DNA of 56,533 bases, taken from positions 1-56,533 of the forward strand of contig NZ_CAJURG010000010.1 of assembly GCF_910588715.1 (NCBI RefSeq), written 5' to 3'. Below are positions 24,947-33,754 of this stretch, in pieces (position 1 is the stretch's first letter; each line of letters opens with the position of its first letter). The notes below the pieces were generated by a model. It searched no databases. It was not told the DNA's origin and saw only the letters and a program-made list of their open reading frames with translations. The stretch comes from an uncultured Clostridium sp. (GTDB taxonomy: Bacteria; Bacillota; Clostridia; Clostridiales; Clostridiaceae). Position numbers and translations under genes: made by a program.

Positions 24947-25795
24947 ATGGAAAAGATTTTTGTTTTAGGTGCAGGAACTATGGGGTCTGGAATAGTTCAG
25001 GTTTTTGCTCAAAAGGGATATGAAGTAATAGTTAGAGATATTAAAGATGAATTTGTTCAAAGAGGACTTTCTGGAATAAATAAAAACTTATCTAAATTAG
25101 TTTCTAAGGGAAAAATGACAGAAGAAACTAAGGAAGAAATATTATCTAGAATTTCAGGAACAACTGATATGAACTTAGCTGCTGATTGCGACTTAGTTGT
25201 TGAAGCAGCAATTGAAAATATGAAGATTAAAAAAGAAATATTTGCAGAGTTAGATGGAATTTGCAAAAAAGAAACTATTTTAGCTTCAAATACATCTTCT
25301 TTATCTATAACAGAAGTTGCTTCAGCAACAAGCAGACCAGATAAAGTTATAGGAATGCACTTTTTTAACCCAGCTCCAGTAATGAAGCTTGTTGAAATTA
25401 TAAGAGGTATGGCAACTTCACAAGAAACTTTTGATGCTGTTAAAAATTTATCTTTAGAAATTGGTAAAGAACCAGTAGAAGTTAAAGAAGCACCGGGATT
25501 TGTAGTTAATAGAATACTTATTCCAATGATAAATGAAGCTTCCTTTATACTTCAAGAAGGAATTGCATCAGTTGAAGATATAGATACAGCTATGAAATTT
25601 GGTGCAAACCACCCAATGGGACCTTTAGCACTTGGGGACTTAATTGGATTAGATGTTTGTTTAGCTATAATGGATGTTTTATATAATGAAACAGGTGATA
25701 ATAAATATAGAGCTAGTAGCACTTTAAGAAAATATGTTAGAGCAGGATGGTTAGGTAGAAAGTCTGGAAGAGGATTCTATAACTATAAAGCTTAA
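24947..25795 (+). CDS. hbd: 3-hydroxybutyryl-CoA dehydrogenase
   Basis: A 282-residue NAD(P)-dependent enzyme that reduces acetoacetyl-CoA to 3-hydroxybutyryl-CoA, the step before Crt. The Rossmann motif GAGTMGSGI is at the N terminus, GMHFFNPAPVMKLVEI holds the catalytic His, and the C-terminal dimerisation domain has ANHPMGPLALGDLIGLD. AAAGGAGAGG precedes the ATG. It is the last gene of the operon. No thiolase gene lies in the window, so that step is encoded elsewhere. Confidence 0.95.
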   Translation: MEKIFVLGAGTMGSGIVQVFAQKGYEVIVRDIKDEFVQRGLSGINKNLSKLVSKGKMTEETKEEILSRISGTTDMNLAADCDLVVEAAIENMKIKKEIFAELDGICKKETILASNTSSLSITEVASATSRPDKVIGMHFFNPAPVMKLVEIIRGMATSQETFDAVKNLSLEIGKEPVEVKEAPGFVVNRILIPMINEASFILQEGIASVEDIDTAMKFGANHPMGPLALGDLIGLDVCLAIMDVLYNETGDNKYRASSTLRKYVRAGWLGRKSGRGFYNYKA

Positions 25796-25800
25796 TTAAA

Positions 25801-25844
25801 AATAAGAGGTAACTATTATGTAAGTAGTTACCTCTTATTATTTT
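25801..25844 (+). terminator. Butyryl-CoA operon terminator
   Basis: AATAAGAGGTAACTA / TAGTTACCTCTTATT followed by ATTTTG. Confidence 0.85.
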
Positions 25845-25891
25845 GTGTTATAATGAGAATAAAAATTTTACTAAAGGGAGAAAATTATTAA

Positions 25892-26317
25892 ATGCTAGTA
25901 GAAACTATAATGAAATATTATGATAAAAAATACGATTTAAATTGTGCAGAATGTATTGTTAAAGCTGTAAATGAAGTATATGATTTAAATATTCCTAAAG
26001 AAACACTAATGACAATGTCAGCATTTGGTGGTGGTATGACAATAGGAAGTGTTTGTGGTGCCGCAACAGGGGCAGTAGCTGCTTTAGGAATAATGTTTAC
26101 CAATGAAAGAGGTCATAAAAGTCCACATGTAAGGGAAATGACTTCAAACTTTTTGATAAAATTTAACAATAAGATGAATGCTTTAGATTGTATTACTTTA
26201 AAAGGTAATTATTACGAAAGTGAAACAAGATGTTCTAAAATTATGAGAGCATCAGCTGAAGTCTTAGAAGAAATAATCGAAGAATATAAAAACATATACC
26301 CAATTAATAGAATATAA
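25892..26317 (+). CDS. C_GCAxxG_C_C family protein
   Basis: A 141-residue protein with the widely spaced Cys pattern of the family: NCAECI near residues 18-23, the motif VCGAATGAVAALG (the CGAxxG core) near 53, then LDC and TRC toward the end. The family is thought to be redox active or to bind a cofactor; its reaction is unknown. It has its own ribosome binding site (AAAGGGAG) and stands between the butyryl-CoA operon and the glycosylase gene. Confidence 0.85.
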   Translation: MLVETIMKYYDKKYDLNCAECIVKAVNEVYDLNIPKETLMTMSAFGGGMTIGSVCGAATGAVAALGIMFTNERGHKSPHVREMTSNFLIKFNNKMNALDCITLKGNYYESETRCSKIMRASAEVLEEIIEEYKNIYPINRI

Positions 26318-26396
26318 AAGCAATTGTTTTGAAATAATAGAGTTGTAAATTATAAGAAGTAATATAAGAAAGAAATTTATATAGAAGGGTGAAAAA

Positions 26397-27320
26397 ATGA
26401 ATTATACAAATATAATAGAAAAAGAAAATTCAATAGTATTAGAAAATGTTAAAGATTTTAACATAAAACAAATATTAGAATGTGGTCAATGTTTTAGATG
26501 GGAAAGAATTACTGATACAAATTATATAGTTGTTGCATACAGAAGAGTTATAGAAATAATTCAAGAAGGTTCTACGGTAACTATACTTAATACTAATATT
26601 AATGATTTTAATGAAATATGGAAAGACTATTTTGATTTAAATGTTAATTATGAAGAAGTAAAGATAGAATTATCAAAAGATGAACTTTTAAAGAAAAGTG
26701 TTGAGTTTGGTTATGGAATAAGAATATTAAACCAAGACCCATTTGAAATTTTAATAAGTTTTATAATATCTGCAAGAAATAGTATACCTTCAATAATGAA
26801 GACTATTAAAAAAATATCGGAAAGATGGGGAGATAAAATTGAGTATAAGGGAAATACATATTATGCTTTTCCAACTCCTAATCAATTAAAAGATGTAAGC
26901 TTAGAAGAAATAAAGGAAACCGGTGCATCTTTTAGAAGTAAATATATAGTAGATACAATATCAAAGGTTAATGCTGTTATTGAGGCTAAAAGTAATGGTA
27001 CTTTAGACGAGGAACTTAAACAATTTGATTTAGATTATATAAAATCATTACCTGTTGATGAATGTCATAAAGCACTTCAAAACTTTATGGGGGTAGGAGC
27101 TAAGGTTGCAGATTGTATAATGTTATTTTCAATGGGTAAACATTCAGCCTTTCCAGTTGATGTTTGGATAAAAAGAGCTATGATTCATTTTTATTTAGCA
27201 CCAGATGTATCATTAAATAAAATAAGAGTTTTCGGTAGAGAAAAGTTTGGAGAACTTGCAGGACTTGCACAACAATATTTATTTTATTATGCAAGAGAAA
27301 ATAATATTAAAGTAGAATAG
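26397..27320 (+). CDS. 8-oxoguanine DNA glycosylase/AP lyase (Ogg type)
   Basis: A 307-residue base-excision repair enzyme of the HhH-GPD superfamily. ILECGQCFRWERI is the N-terminal OGG signature. The hairpin-helix-hairpin reads FMGVGAKVADCIMLF with catalytic Lys236, and FPVDVWI has Asp255. The 19-residue spacing equals that of Lys249 and Asp268 in human OGG1. It removes 8-oxoguanine opposite cytosine. Eukaryote-like OGG1 enzymes are known from clostridia such as C. acetobutylicum. It has its own ribosome binding site (GAAGGGTG) and ends at a strong terminator. Confidence 0.9.
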   Translation: MNYTNIIEKENSIVLENVKDFNIKQILECGQCFRWERITDTNYIVVAYRRVIEIIQEGSTVTILNTNINDFNEIWKDYFDLNVNYEEVKIELSKDELLKKSVEFGYGIRILNQDPFEILISFIISARNSIPSIMKTIKKISERWGDKIEYKGNTYYAFPTPNQLKDVSLEEIKETGASFRSKYIVDTISKVNAVIEAKSNGTLDEELKQFDLDYIKSLPVDECHKALQNFMGVGAKVADCIMLFSMGKHSAFPVDVWIKRAMIHFYLAPDVSLNKIRVFGREKFGELAGLAQQYLFYYARENNIKVE

Positions 27321-27357
27321 CCAAGTTTACAAAAACAATTTTATTAGTTTATAAAAT

Positions 27358-27409
27358 AAATACACAACAATAGTCTAAGATAACTTATTGTTGTGTATTT
27401 TTTATTTTT
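27358..27409 (+). terminator. Terminator after the glycosylase gene
   Basis: AATACACAACAATA / TATTGTTGTGTATT followed by TTTTATTTTT. Confidence 0.88.
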
Positions 27410-27482
27410 AGAATATATTTAACTGATTATGGGAAATATAAGGTGAAAAGGAATAGAGATTTAAAGTTTAGGGGAGGTTATT

Positions 27483-28526
27483 ATGAAGTTAAGAAATAAA
27501 TTAATATCTATTATATCAAGTGTATTAGTTTTAAATTTATTATTTACAGGTTGTAATGAAATAATAGATAAAAATGTATCTAGTAAATCTATAATTGAAG
27601 AGAAAGTAAATCCTGAAAATTTAAATATAGAAGGTATAATGAGGGAACTTACATCAGATGAATATTTATCAAGAGTTGTTGGAACTGATGAAAATACTAA
27701 ATCAGCAGAATTTATAAAAGATTATTTTGAAGCAATAGGATTAGAGCCATTTAATAATGGTAGTTTTTATCATGAAGTTTATTTAAATAAAGAAATGAGA
27801 GCAATATTTAATCCTAATGAAGAAAATAATAACACTGTAAATAATGTTATTGGAGTAATAAAGGGAAAAGATTCTAGTAAGGCAGTTGTAATATCAGCTC
27901 ATTTAGACCATGTTACTGTAAGAGAAAAGATAGAAGATACATCAACTGAAAATCAATCACCAAAAATAAAAGTTAAAAAAATTGAAGGTGCTATTGATAA
28001 TGCATCAGGTGTATCTGTATTACTTGAATCAGCTAAGGATTTAGTTAAACATTATAAAGATAATAAACCAGAACATGATATAATTTTTGCATCTTTTAAT
28101 GCAGAAGAATTAGGATTAATAGGAAGCTCAAAGTTTGTTGCAGATTTTAAAGATAATTATGAAGATTGGTATAATATAAATATTGATTGTGTTGGTATAA
28201 AGGGAGATGAGGGGCTGGCAGTTAAAGACATAGATCCTTCATGTGAAGAATTGTATAATGACTTTATAAAAATACTAGATGAAGATAAAGTTGATTATGA
28301 GATGGTTCCATATGCTAGAAATAAAGAAGGTAAAATTATAGGCAGTAGTGATCATATGTCATTTAGAAAAGGGCATGATGCATCATTAGTAATTGGGCAA
28401 GATGGAATTCATGGAATTGTTCATACTGAAGAAGATAACATGAATATAGTTGATTTTGAGTTAATAGAAAGTATTAAAGATGCTGTAGTTGATTTTATAA
28501 TAAAAAACGAAAATAAAATTTACTAA
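27483..28526 (+). CDS. M28 family zinc aminopeptidase, lipoprotein
   Basis: A 347-residue secreted peptidase. The lipoprotein signal peptide ends in LLFTGC (Cys24). The M28 metal ligands are all present: AHLDHV (His and Asp, about 140-143), IDNASG (Asp), NAEELG (catalytic Glu and ligand), NIDCVG and the late VHTEED His. It should anchor to the outer face of the membrane and trim peptides. AGGGGAGG precedes the ATG. It is a single-gene unit between two terminators. Confidence 0.88.
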   Translation: MKLRNKLISIISSVLVLNLLFTGCNEIIDKNVSSKSIIEEKVNPENLNIEGIMRELTSDEYLSRVVGTDENTKSAEFIKDYFEAIGLEPFNNGSFYHEVYLNKEMRAIFNPNEENNNTVNNVIGVIKGKDSSKAVVISAHLDHVTVREKIEDTSTENQSPKIKVKKIEGAIDNASGVSVLLESAKDLVKHYKDNKPEHDIIFASFNAEELGLIGSSKFVADFKDNYEDWYNINIDCVGIKGDEGLAVKDIDPSCEELYNDFIKILDEDKVDYEMVPYARNKEGKIIGSSDHMSFRKGHDASLVIGQDGIHGIVHTEEDNMNIVDFELIESIKDAVVDFIIKNENKIY

Positions 28527-28560
28527 AAATAATATAAAAAATCCTGTATCGAAATAGAAC

Positions 28561-28577
28561 TTAACATAGTATGTTAA
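28561..28577. repeat. 17-bp perfect palindrome
   Basis: TTAACATA-G-TATGTTAA lies just before palindrome copy D. No function is evident. Confidence 0.5.
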
Positions 28578-28580
28578 TCA

Positions 28581-28637
28581 AATAAGCCATATTATATTGA
28601 ATTAAAAACTTCAAATATAATATGGCTTATTTTATAG
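28581..28637 (+). terminator. Terminator; dispersed palindrome copy D
   Basis: AATAAGCCATATTATATT / AATATAATATGGCTTATT around GAATTAAAAACTTCA, followed by TTATAG. It shares its core with copies A, B, C, E and F. Confidence 0.75.
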
Positions 28638-28766
28638 TAATTTAATTTGTAATATAATGTAAAATAAATTGGATAAATATAATTATCAGAAAATTATGAA
28701 AAGGTAGATTATAAATAGGAAAATATTGTATAATTAAGATTGCACATATTATAAGGGAGTGGTGAT

Positions 28767-30254
28767 ATGTTTAAGTTTGAAACTCAGCTTAAAAAATTAA
28801 AGCATGAGGTATTAACAGAAGTTGCAAGACTTGCTAAAGAAGATAATATTACCTTAGAAAGTATTGAGAAGGTTCCATATGAAGTTATTAAGGGAGATGT
28901 AGCACAATACAGATGTTGCGTTTACAAAGAGAGGGCTATAGTTTTAGAAAGGGCAAAACTTGCCGCTGGATACTTAGCTAATGGAGATAATGCAGAAGAA
29001 TCATTAATAGATATTAGGCCAGATGAACAAATTATTTATGTAATAGAAGCTGCATGTGATAGATGTCCTATAAATAAGTTTAATGTAACAGATTCTTGTA
29101 GAAATTGTATTGCACATAGATGTAAAGAAGCATGTAATTTTGGTGCTATAACAATTGTTAATGGAAGAGCGTATATAAATCAAGAGTTATGCAAAGAATG
29201 TGGTGGATGTAAAAAAGCATGTCCTTATGATGCAATATCTGAAGTTATGAGACCATGTAAAAGAGCGTGTCCAACTGGAGCTTTGGATATAAATCCAAAC
29301 GATAGAAGAGCTATGATTAAAGAACAAATATGTGTTAATTGTGGTTCCTGTATGAGGTCATGTCCTTTTGGAGCTATCTCAGATAAAAGCTTGATAGTTC
29401 CAGTTGCTAAAAGGCTTGGAAGGAAAAGAAAGATGTATGCAGTAGTTGCCCCTGCAATTACAGGGCAATTTGGACCTACTATGAACTATGGAAAGGTTAG
29501 AAATGCTATAAAGGCACTTGGATTTGAAGATATGATAGAAGCGGCATTAGGAGCTGATGCTGTTACAGTTAATGAGGCAAATGAATTTGTAGAAAGAATG
29601 AAAAAAGGAGATAAGTACATGACAAATTCTTGTTGCCCAGGATTTTTAAATTTCATTGAAAAGGTTAATCCAACAGAAAAGGAAAGAATTTCAGGAACAG
29701 TATCTCCAATGATTGCTACTGCTAGATTTATAAAGAAAAACGATCCAGAGGCAAAGGTTGTATTTATAGGGCCTTGTACTGCTAAAAAGGGAGAAGCAGT
29801 TAGAATCGGAATAGCTGATGCTGTTGATTATGTGTTAACTTTTGAAGAGTTGCTTGCATTATTTGAAGCTTTTGAAGTTAATCCATTCGAATGTGAAGAA
29901 GAAAACGTTAATGATGCATCTGTTTTTGGAAGAGGATTTGGTGTAGCAGGTGGATTAACAGCTGCTATTAAAAATTACGTTCAAGATTCAGGAGTAGAAG
30001 TTGAATTTAAACCAGTTCAAGCATCAGGATTAGATTGCAAAAAGACAATGATGCTTGCTAAGATGGGTAAATTACCAGGAAACTTTATTGAAGGTATGAT
30101 GTGTGAAGGTGGATGCATTAATGGTGCAGGTACAATAGTACCACCACTTAGAGCAAAGGTAGCATTTGCTAAAATAAATAATGGAACAACTATTAAAGCA
30201 GTTCTTAAAAATGAAACTCTTGAAAAGTTTAAGGATGTTAATTTAGAAAGATAA
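28767..30254 (+). CDS. Monomeric [FeFe] hydrogenase, group B type
   Basis: A 495-residue enzyme that makes or oxidises H2 with ferredoxin-type electrons in the cytoplasm. Cys-rich 4Fe-4S domains fill the first 215 residues (CDRCPINK, CKECGGCKKACPYD, CVNCGSCMRSCPFG). The H-cluster motifs are TNSCCPGF (about 285), IGPCTAKKGE (about 334) and MMCEGGCINGAG (about 444), in place of TSCCPxW, MPCxxKxxE and MACPGGC of group A enzymes. These point to the less studied group B (HydB1-like) family. No maturation genes hydEFG are in the window. GGGAGTGG lies before the ATG. Confidence 0.92.
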   Translation: MFKFETQLKKLKHEVLTEVARLAKEDNITLESIEKVPYEVIKGDVAQYRCCVYKERAIVLERAKLAAGYLANGDNAEESLIDIRPDEQIIYVIEAACDRCPINKFNVTDSCRNCIAHRCKEACNFGAITIVNGRAYINQELCKECGGCKKACPYDAISEVMRPCKRACPTGALDINPNDRRAMIKEQICVNCGSCMRSCPFGAISDKSLIVPVAKRLGRKRKMYAVVAPAITGQFGPTMNYGKVRNAIKALGFEDMIEAALGADAVTVNEANEFVERMKKGDKYMTNSCCPGFLNFIEKVNPTEKERISGTVSPMIATARFIKKNDPEAKVVFIGPCTAKKGEAVRIGIADAVDYVLTFEELLALFEAFEVNPFECEEENVNDASVFGRGFGVAGGLTAAIKNYVQDSGVEVEFKPVQASGLDCKKTMMLAKMGKLPGNFIEGMMCEGGCINGAGTIVPPLRAKVAFAKINNGTTIKAVLKNETLEKFKDVNLER

Positions 30255-30371
30255 AATTTTATTGTCATTTAAAATTTTTAGAAATTTAATGAAAATTAAA
30301 GCAATATTAAATTAAATCAAAATAATTAGTAATATTTGCCCTTAGTAGGGTAATAATATAGAAAGTAATTG

Positions 30372-30400
30372 TTGAAAGATTACAAGTAAAATTATATTAT
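30372..30400 (+). promoter_or_regulatory. groESL promoter
   Basis: TTGAAA (30372-30377), 17-base spacer, TATTAT (30395-30400), just upstream of CIRCE. Confidence 0.65.
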
Positions 30401-30413
30401 AAATATAAAGATA

Positions 30414-30440
30414 TTAGCACTCTGATTGAGTGAGTGCTAA
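30414..30440. promoter_or_regulatory. CIRCE element (HrcA operator)
   Basis: TTAGCACTC-N9-GAGTGCTAA, an exact match to the CIRCE consensus, about 14 bases after the -10 box. HrcA represses groESL here until heat shock. Confidence 0.97.
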
Positions 30441-30466
30441 TAAAGAAAATATAGGAGGGTTTATTT

Positions 30467-30751
30467 ATGAATATAAAACCATTAGGTGATAGAGTAGTAA
30501 TACAAAAATTAGAAGCTGAAACAACTACAAAAAGTGGAATACTTTTAACAGGAACAGCAAAGGAACAACCACAAGAAGCAAAGGTTGTTGCTATAGGGCC
30601 AGGAGCAATAGTAGAAGGAAAGAGAGTTCCTGTTGATGTAAAAGTTGGAGATAAGGTGTTATATTCTAAATATGCAGGAACAGATGTAAAAGTTAATGGT
30701 AAAGAATATATAATTTTAAAACAAGACGATATATTAGCAATAGTAGAATAG
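30467..30751 (+). CDS. groES: Co-chaperonin GroES
   Basis: A 94-residue protein that forms the heptameric lid of the GroEL chamber. MNIKPLGDRVVIQ is the standard start, the mobile loop is around residues 17-30, and DVKVGDKVLYSKYAGT is the conserved core. AGGAGGG precedes the ATG. It is the first gene of the CIRCE-controlled groES-groEL operon; groEL starts 17 bases later. Confidence 0.97.
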   Translation: MNIKPLGDRVVIQKLEAETTTKSGILLTGTAKEQPQEAKVVAIGPGAIVEGKRVPVDVKVGDKVLYSKYAGTDVKVNGKEYIILKQDDILAIVE

Positions 30752-30768
30752 TTGGGAGGTAAAATATT

Positions 30769-32397
30769 ATGGCAAAAATGATTCAATTTGGTGAAGAAGC
30801 TAGAAGAGCAATGCAAGTTGGTGTTGATAAATTAGCAGATACAGTTAAGGTAACTTTAGGGCCTAAGGGAAGAAATGTAGTTTTAGATAAAAAATTTGGT
30901 TCACCACTTATAACTAATGATGGTGTTTCAATTGCAAGAGAAATAGAATTAGAAGATCCATACGAAAATATGGGAGCACAATTAGTAAAGGAAGTTGCAA
31001 CAAAAACTAATGACGTTGCAGGAGATGGTACTACTACTGCTACTCTTTTAGCTCAAGCTATTATAAGAGAAGGATTAAAAAATGTAACAGCTGGGGCAAA
31101 TCCAATGTTACTTAGAAACGGTATAAAATTAGCTGTAGAAACAGCAGTTAAAGAAATATTAGAAATATCTAAGCCAGTTAGTGGTAAAGAAGATATAGCT
31201 AGAGTTGCAGCTATTTCAGCAGCTGATGATGAAATAGGTAAGCTTATTTCAGATGCCATGGAAAAAGTAGGTAACGAAGGTGTTATTACTGTTGAAGAAT
31301 CTAAGTCAATGGGAACTGAATTAGATGTTGTTGAAGGTATGCAATTTGACAGAGGATATGTTTCTGCTTACATGGTAACAGATACAGAAAAAATGGAAGC
31401 ATTATTAGATAATCCACTTATATTAATAACAGATAAGAAAATTACAAACATACAAGAGATATTACCAGTATTAGAACAAATAGTTCAAACAGGTAAGAAG
31501 TTATTAATAATTGCAGAAGACATTGAAGGGGAAGCAATGGCTACATTAGTAGTTAATAAATTAAGAGGAACATTTAATTGTGTTGCTGTTAAAGCTCCTG
31601 GATTTGGTGATAGAAGAAAAGAAATGCTTCAAGATATTGCTATCTTAACAGGTGGTCAAGTAATTTCTGAAGAGTTAGGAAGAGACTTAAAAGAAACTAC
31701 TTTAGACATGTTAGGTCAAGCAGAAAGTGTTAAAATAACTAAGGATAATACTACTATTGTAAATGGTAAGGGAGATAGTAATTCTATCAAAGAAAGAATT
31801 AATCAAATAAAGAGTCAAATAGAAGAAACAACTTCTGAATTTGATAAAGAAAAATTACAAGAAAGATTAGCTAAGCTTTCAGGTGGAGTTGCAGTAATAA
31901 AAGTTGGTGCTGCTACAGAAACAGAACTTAAAGAAAGAAAACTTAGAATCGAAGATGCTTTAGCTGCAACTAAGGCTGCTGTTGAAGAAGGTATAGTACC
32001 AGGTGGTGGAACTGCATATATTAATGTAATTAATAAGGTTGCAGAATTAAAATCAGATGTTTCTGATACACAAGTTGGTATAAATATTATAGTTAGAGCA
32101 TTAGAAGAGCCAATGAGACAAATAGCTACTAACTCAGGAGTTGAAGGTTCTGTAATAATAGAAAGAATTAAAAATTCTGAAGCAGGAATCGGATATGATG
32201 CTTTACATGATGAATATGTAAATATGATTAAAGTTGGAATAGTTGATCCAACTAAAGTTACAAGAAGTGCACTTCAAAATGCAGCATCTGTAGCATCAAC
32301 ATTCTTAACAACAGAAGCAGCTGTTGTTGATATTCCTCAAAAAGAAACTCCAATGCCAGGAGCACCAGGAATGGGTGGAATGGACGGAATGTACTAA
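30769..32397 (+). CDS. groEL: Chaperonin GroEL
   Basis: A 542-residue subunit of the ATP-dependent folding chamber. TLGPKGRNVVLDKKFGSP and DVAGDGTTTATLLAQ are the ATP-binding signatures, the apical domain follows, and the Gly-Met rich tail GMGGMDGMY ends the chain. Length is as expected. TGGGAGG precedes the ATG. Regulation is through the CIRCE element before groES. Confidence 0.98.
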   Translation: MAKMIQFGEEARRAMQVGVDKLADTVKVTLGPKGRNVVLDKKFGSPLITNDGVSIAREIELEDPYENMGAQLVKEVATKTNDVAGDGTTTATLLAQAIIREGLKNVTAGANPMLLRNGIKLAVETAVKEILEISKPVSGKEDIARVAAISAADDEIGKLISDAMEKVGNEGVITVEESKSMGTELDVVEGMQFDRGYVSAYMVTDTEKMEALLDNPLILITDKKITNIQEILPVLEQIVQTGKKLLIIAEDIEGEAMATLVVNKLRGTFNCVAVKAPGFGDRRKEMLQDIAILTGGQVISEELGRDLKETTLDMLGQAESVKITKDNTTIVNGKGDSNSIKERINQIKSQIEETTSEFDKEKLQERLAKLSGGVAVIKVGAATETELKERKLRIEDALAATKAAVEEGIVPGGGTAYINVINKVAELKSDVSDTQVGINIIVRALEEPMRQIATNSGVEGSVIIERIKNSEAGIGYDALHDEYVNMIKVGIVDPTKVTRSALQNAASVASTFLTTEAAVVDIPQKETPMPGAPGMGGMDGMY

Positions 32398-32464
32398 TCT
32401 ATTAAAAACAAAGTTTTTTAGAGATTGATTATATTTCAATGTTTATAATATTATAGAATTTTAA

Positions 32465-32504
32465 AATATAACATAATAGTTTATTCTATTATGTTATATT
32501 TTTT
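32465..32504 (+). terminator. groESL terminator
   Basis: AATATAACATAATAG / CTATTATGTTATATT followed by TTTT. Confidence 0.85.
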
Positions 32505-32672
32505 GTAGATAATTAAAATAAAAAATTAAAGAAATACAAAAAATATTAATTTTTTGTAAAATATTACTAAAATCGTAATTATTATAGAAAAAACATTACG
32601 AGAGTGATAAAATAATTATATTAATAAAAAATAAGTGTTTTAATATATGCTTTGAATATGTGGGGAAATTAT

Positions 32673-33422
32673 ATGTATATAGCTTTAATAATATTAATGG
32701 GTCTATTAATAGGTAGTTTTTTAAATGTTTGCATTTATAGAATTGCTAGAGGAGAATCAATATCATTTCCACCTTCACATTGTACAAACTGTGGATATAA
32801 TTTAAAACCTAAGGATTTAATACCTGTTTTAAGTTATATATTTTTGGGTGGAAAATGCAGAAGTTGCAAAGAAAAAATATCCATCCAATATCCAATAGTT
32901 GAAATTTTAAATGCATTTTTATATGTTATGGTTTATATAAAATATGGATTTACTTTGAATTTATTTAAATTTTGTTTATTATCTTCATTATTAATAGTGA
33001 TAGCTTTTATTGATTTCAAAACTAAGTATGTATATAATTCAACTATTGTATTCGGAGTTATATCTGGAATTGGCTTTGCTATTTTAGAATGGATTGAAAC
33101 TAAAACGATACCAATAAATTATATGATTGGAGCTTTTATAGGATTTGGAGTTATTTATCTTATAGTAATTTTAACTCGTGGCATGGGCGAAGGAGATATT
33201 GATATAGCTTTAATTTGTGGTTTGTTTTTAGGATTTAAAGGAATTATAGTAACTTTATTTTTATCAATAATTTTAGGTGGAATTGTAGCAATTGCAATTC
33301 TAGTTTTTAAACTTAAAGATAAAAAATCAGAAATTGCATTTGGGCCTTACTTAGCAATTGGAGCGATAAGTTCTTTTTTGTTTGGAGAAATTTTAATAGA
33401 TTTTTATTTTAAAATAATATAA
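32673..33422 (+). CDS. Prepilin peptidase (type IV pilin leader peptidase)
   Basis: A 249-residue integral membrane aspartic protease that trims and N-methylates prepilins. The N-terminal domain has GSFLNVCIYR and two CxxC pairs (CTNC and CRSC, about 40-75). The catalytic aspartates are in AFIDFKT and GEGDIDIA. About seven hydrophobic segments follow. TGGGGA lies seven bases before the ATG at 32673; an upstream in-frame TTG and ATG lack a site. No pilin genes are adjacent, so its substrates are encoded elsewhere. Confidence 0.88.
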   Translation: MYIALIILMGLLIGSFLNVCIYRIARGESISFPPSHCTNCGYNLKPKDLIPVLSYIFLGGKCRSCKEKISIQYPIVEILNAFLYVMVYIKYGFTLNLFKFCLLSSLLIVIAFIDFKTKYVYNSTIVFGVISGIGFAILEWIETKTIPINYMIGAFIGFGVIYLIVILTRGMGEGDIDIALICGLFLGFKGIIVTLFLSIILGGIVAIAILVFKLKDKKSEIAFGPYLAIGAISSFLFGEILIDFYFKII

Positions 33423-33452
33423 TAGTATTATTTTATTATGATATTTATTATA

Positions 33453-33481
33453 TTGACAATTCGTGTAACATAAAATATAAT
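33453..33481 (+). promoter_or_regulatory. guaB promoter
   Basis: TTGACA (33453-33458), 17-base spacer, TATAAT (33476-33481), a perfect vegetative promoter ahead of the riboswitch. Confidence 0.85.
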
Positions 33482-33514
33482 AATAAAAAGCAAAAAAACA
33501 CGAATAATAAAATA

Positions 33515-33579
33515 ACTCATATAAACCCTGAATATGGCAGGGTGTTTCTACTGAAAACCTTAAATTTTCATCTATGAGT
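33515..33579 (+). promoter_or_regulatory. Purine riboswitch aptamer of guaB (atypical J3/1)
   Basis: P1 ACTCATA/TATGAGT, P2 CCCTG/CAGGG with loop AATATGG, J2/3 with GTTTCTAC, P3 TGAAAA/TTTTCA with loop CCTTAAA, then TC before P1 closes. Aligned on B. subtilis xpt, C74 (guanine-reading) is kept, but the position of A73 is U and the P3 closing pair is U-A in place of C-G. An antiterminator (about 33563-33582) can pair with 33636-33657. Ligand binding should thus cause termination before guaB. Confidence 0.88.
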
Positions 33580-33625
33580 GAATTTGATATATCTTGCCTA
33601 AATACGAATGTTTTATAGGATAAAG

Positions 33626-33676
33626 GCATATTAATGTTCACTTATAGATGTGAAAATTAATATGCTTATTTTTTTT
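33626..33676 (+). terminator. Riboswitch-controlled terminator of guaB
   Basis: GCATATTAAT / ATTAATATGC around an inner TTCAC/GTGAA hairpin, followed by TTATTTTTTTT. The inner part is nearly complementary to the aptamer's P3-P1 3' side. Confidence 0.9.
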
Positions 33677-33754
33677 ATTTATTAATAATATAACTAAATA
33701 ATAGTTCAGTTTAATATACATAAAACAAAAATAATAATGATAGGAGCGATTAGT

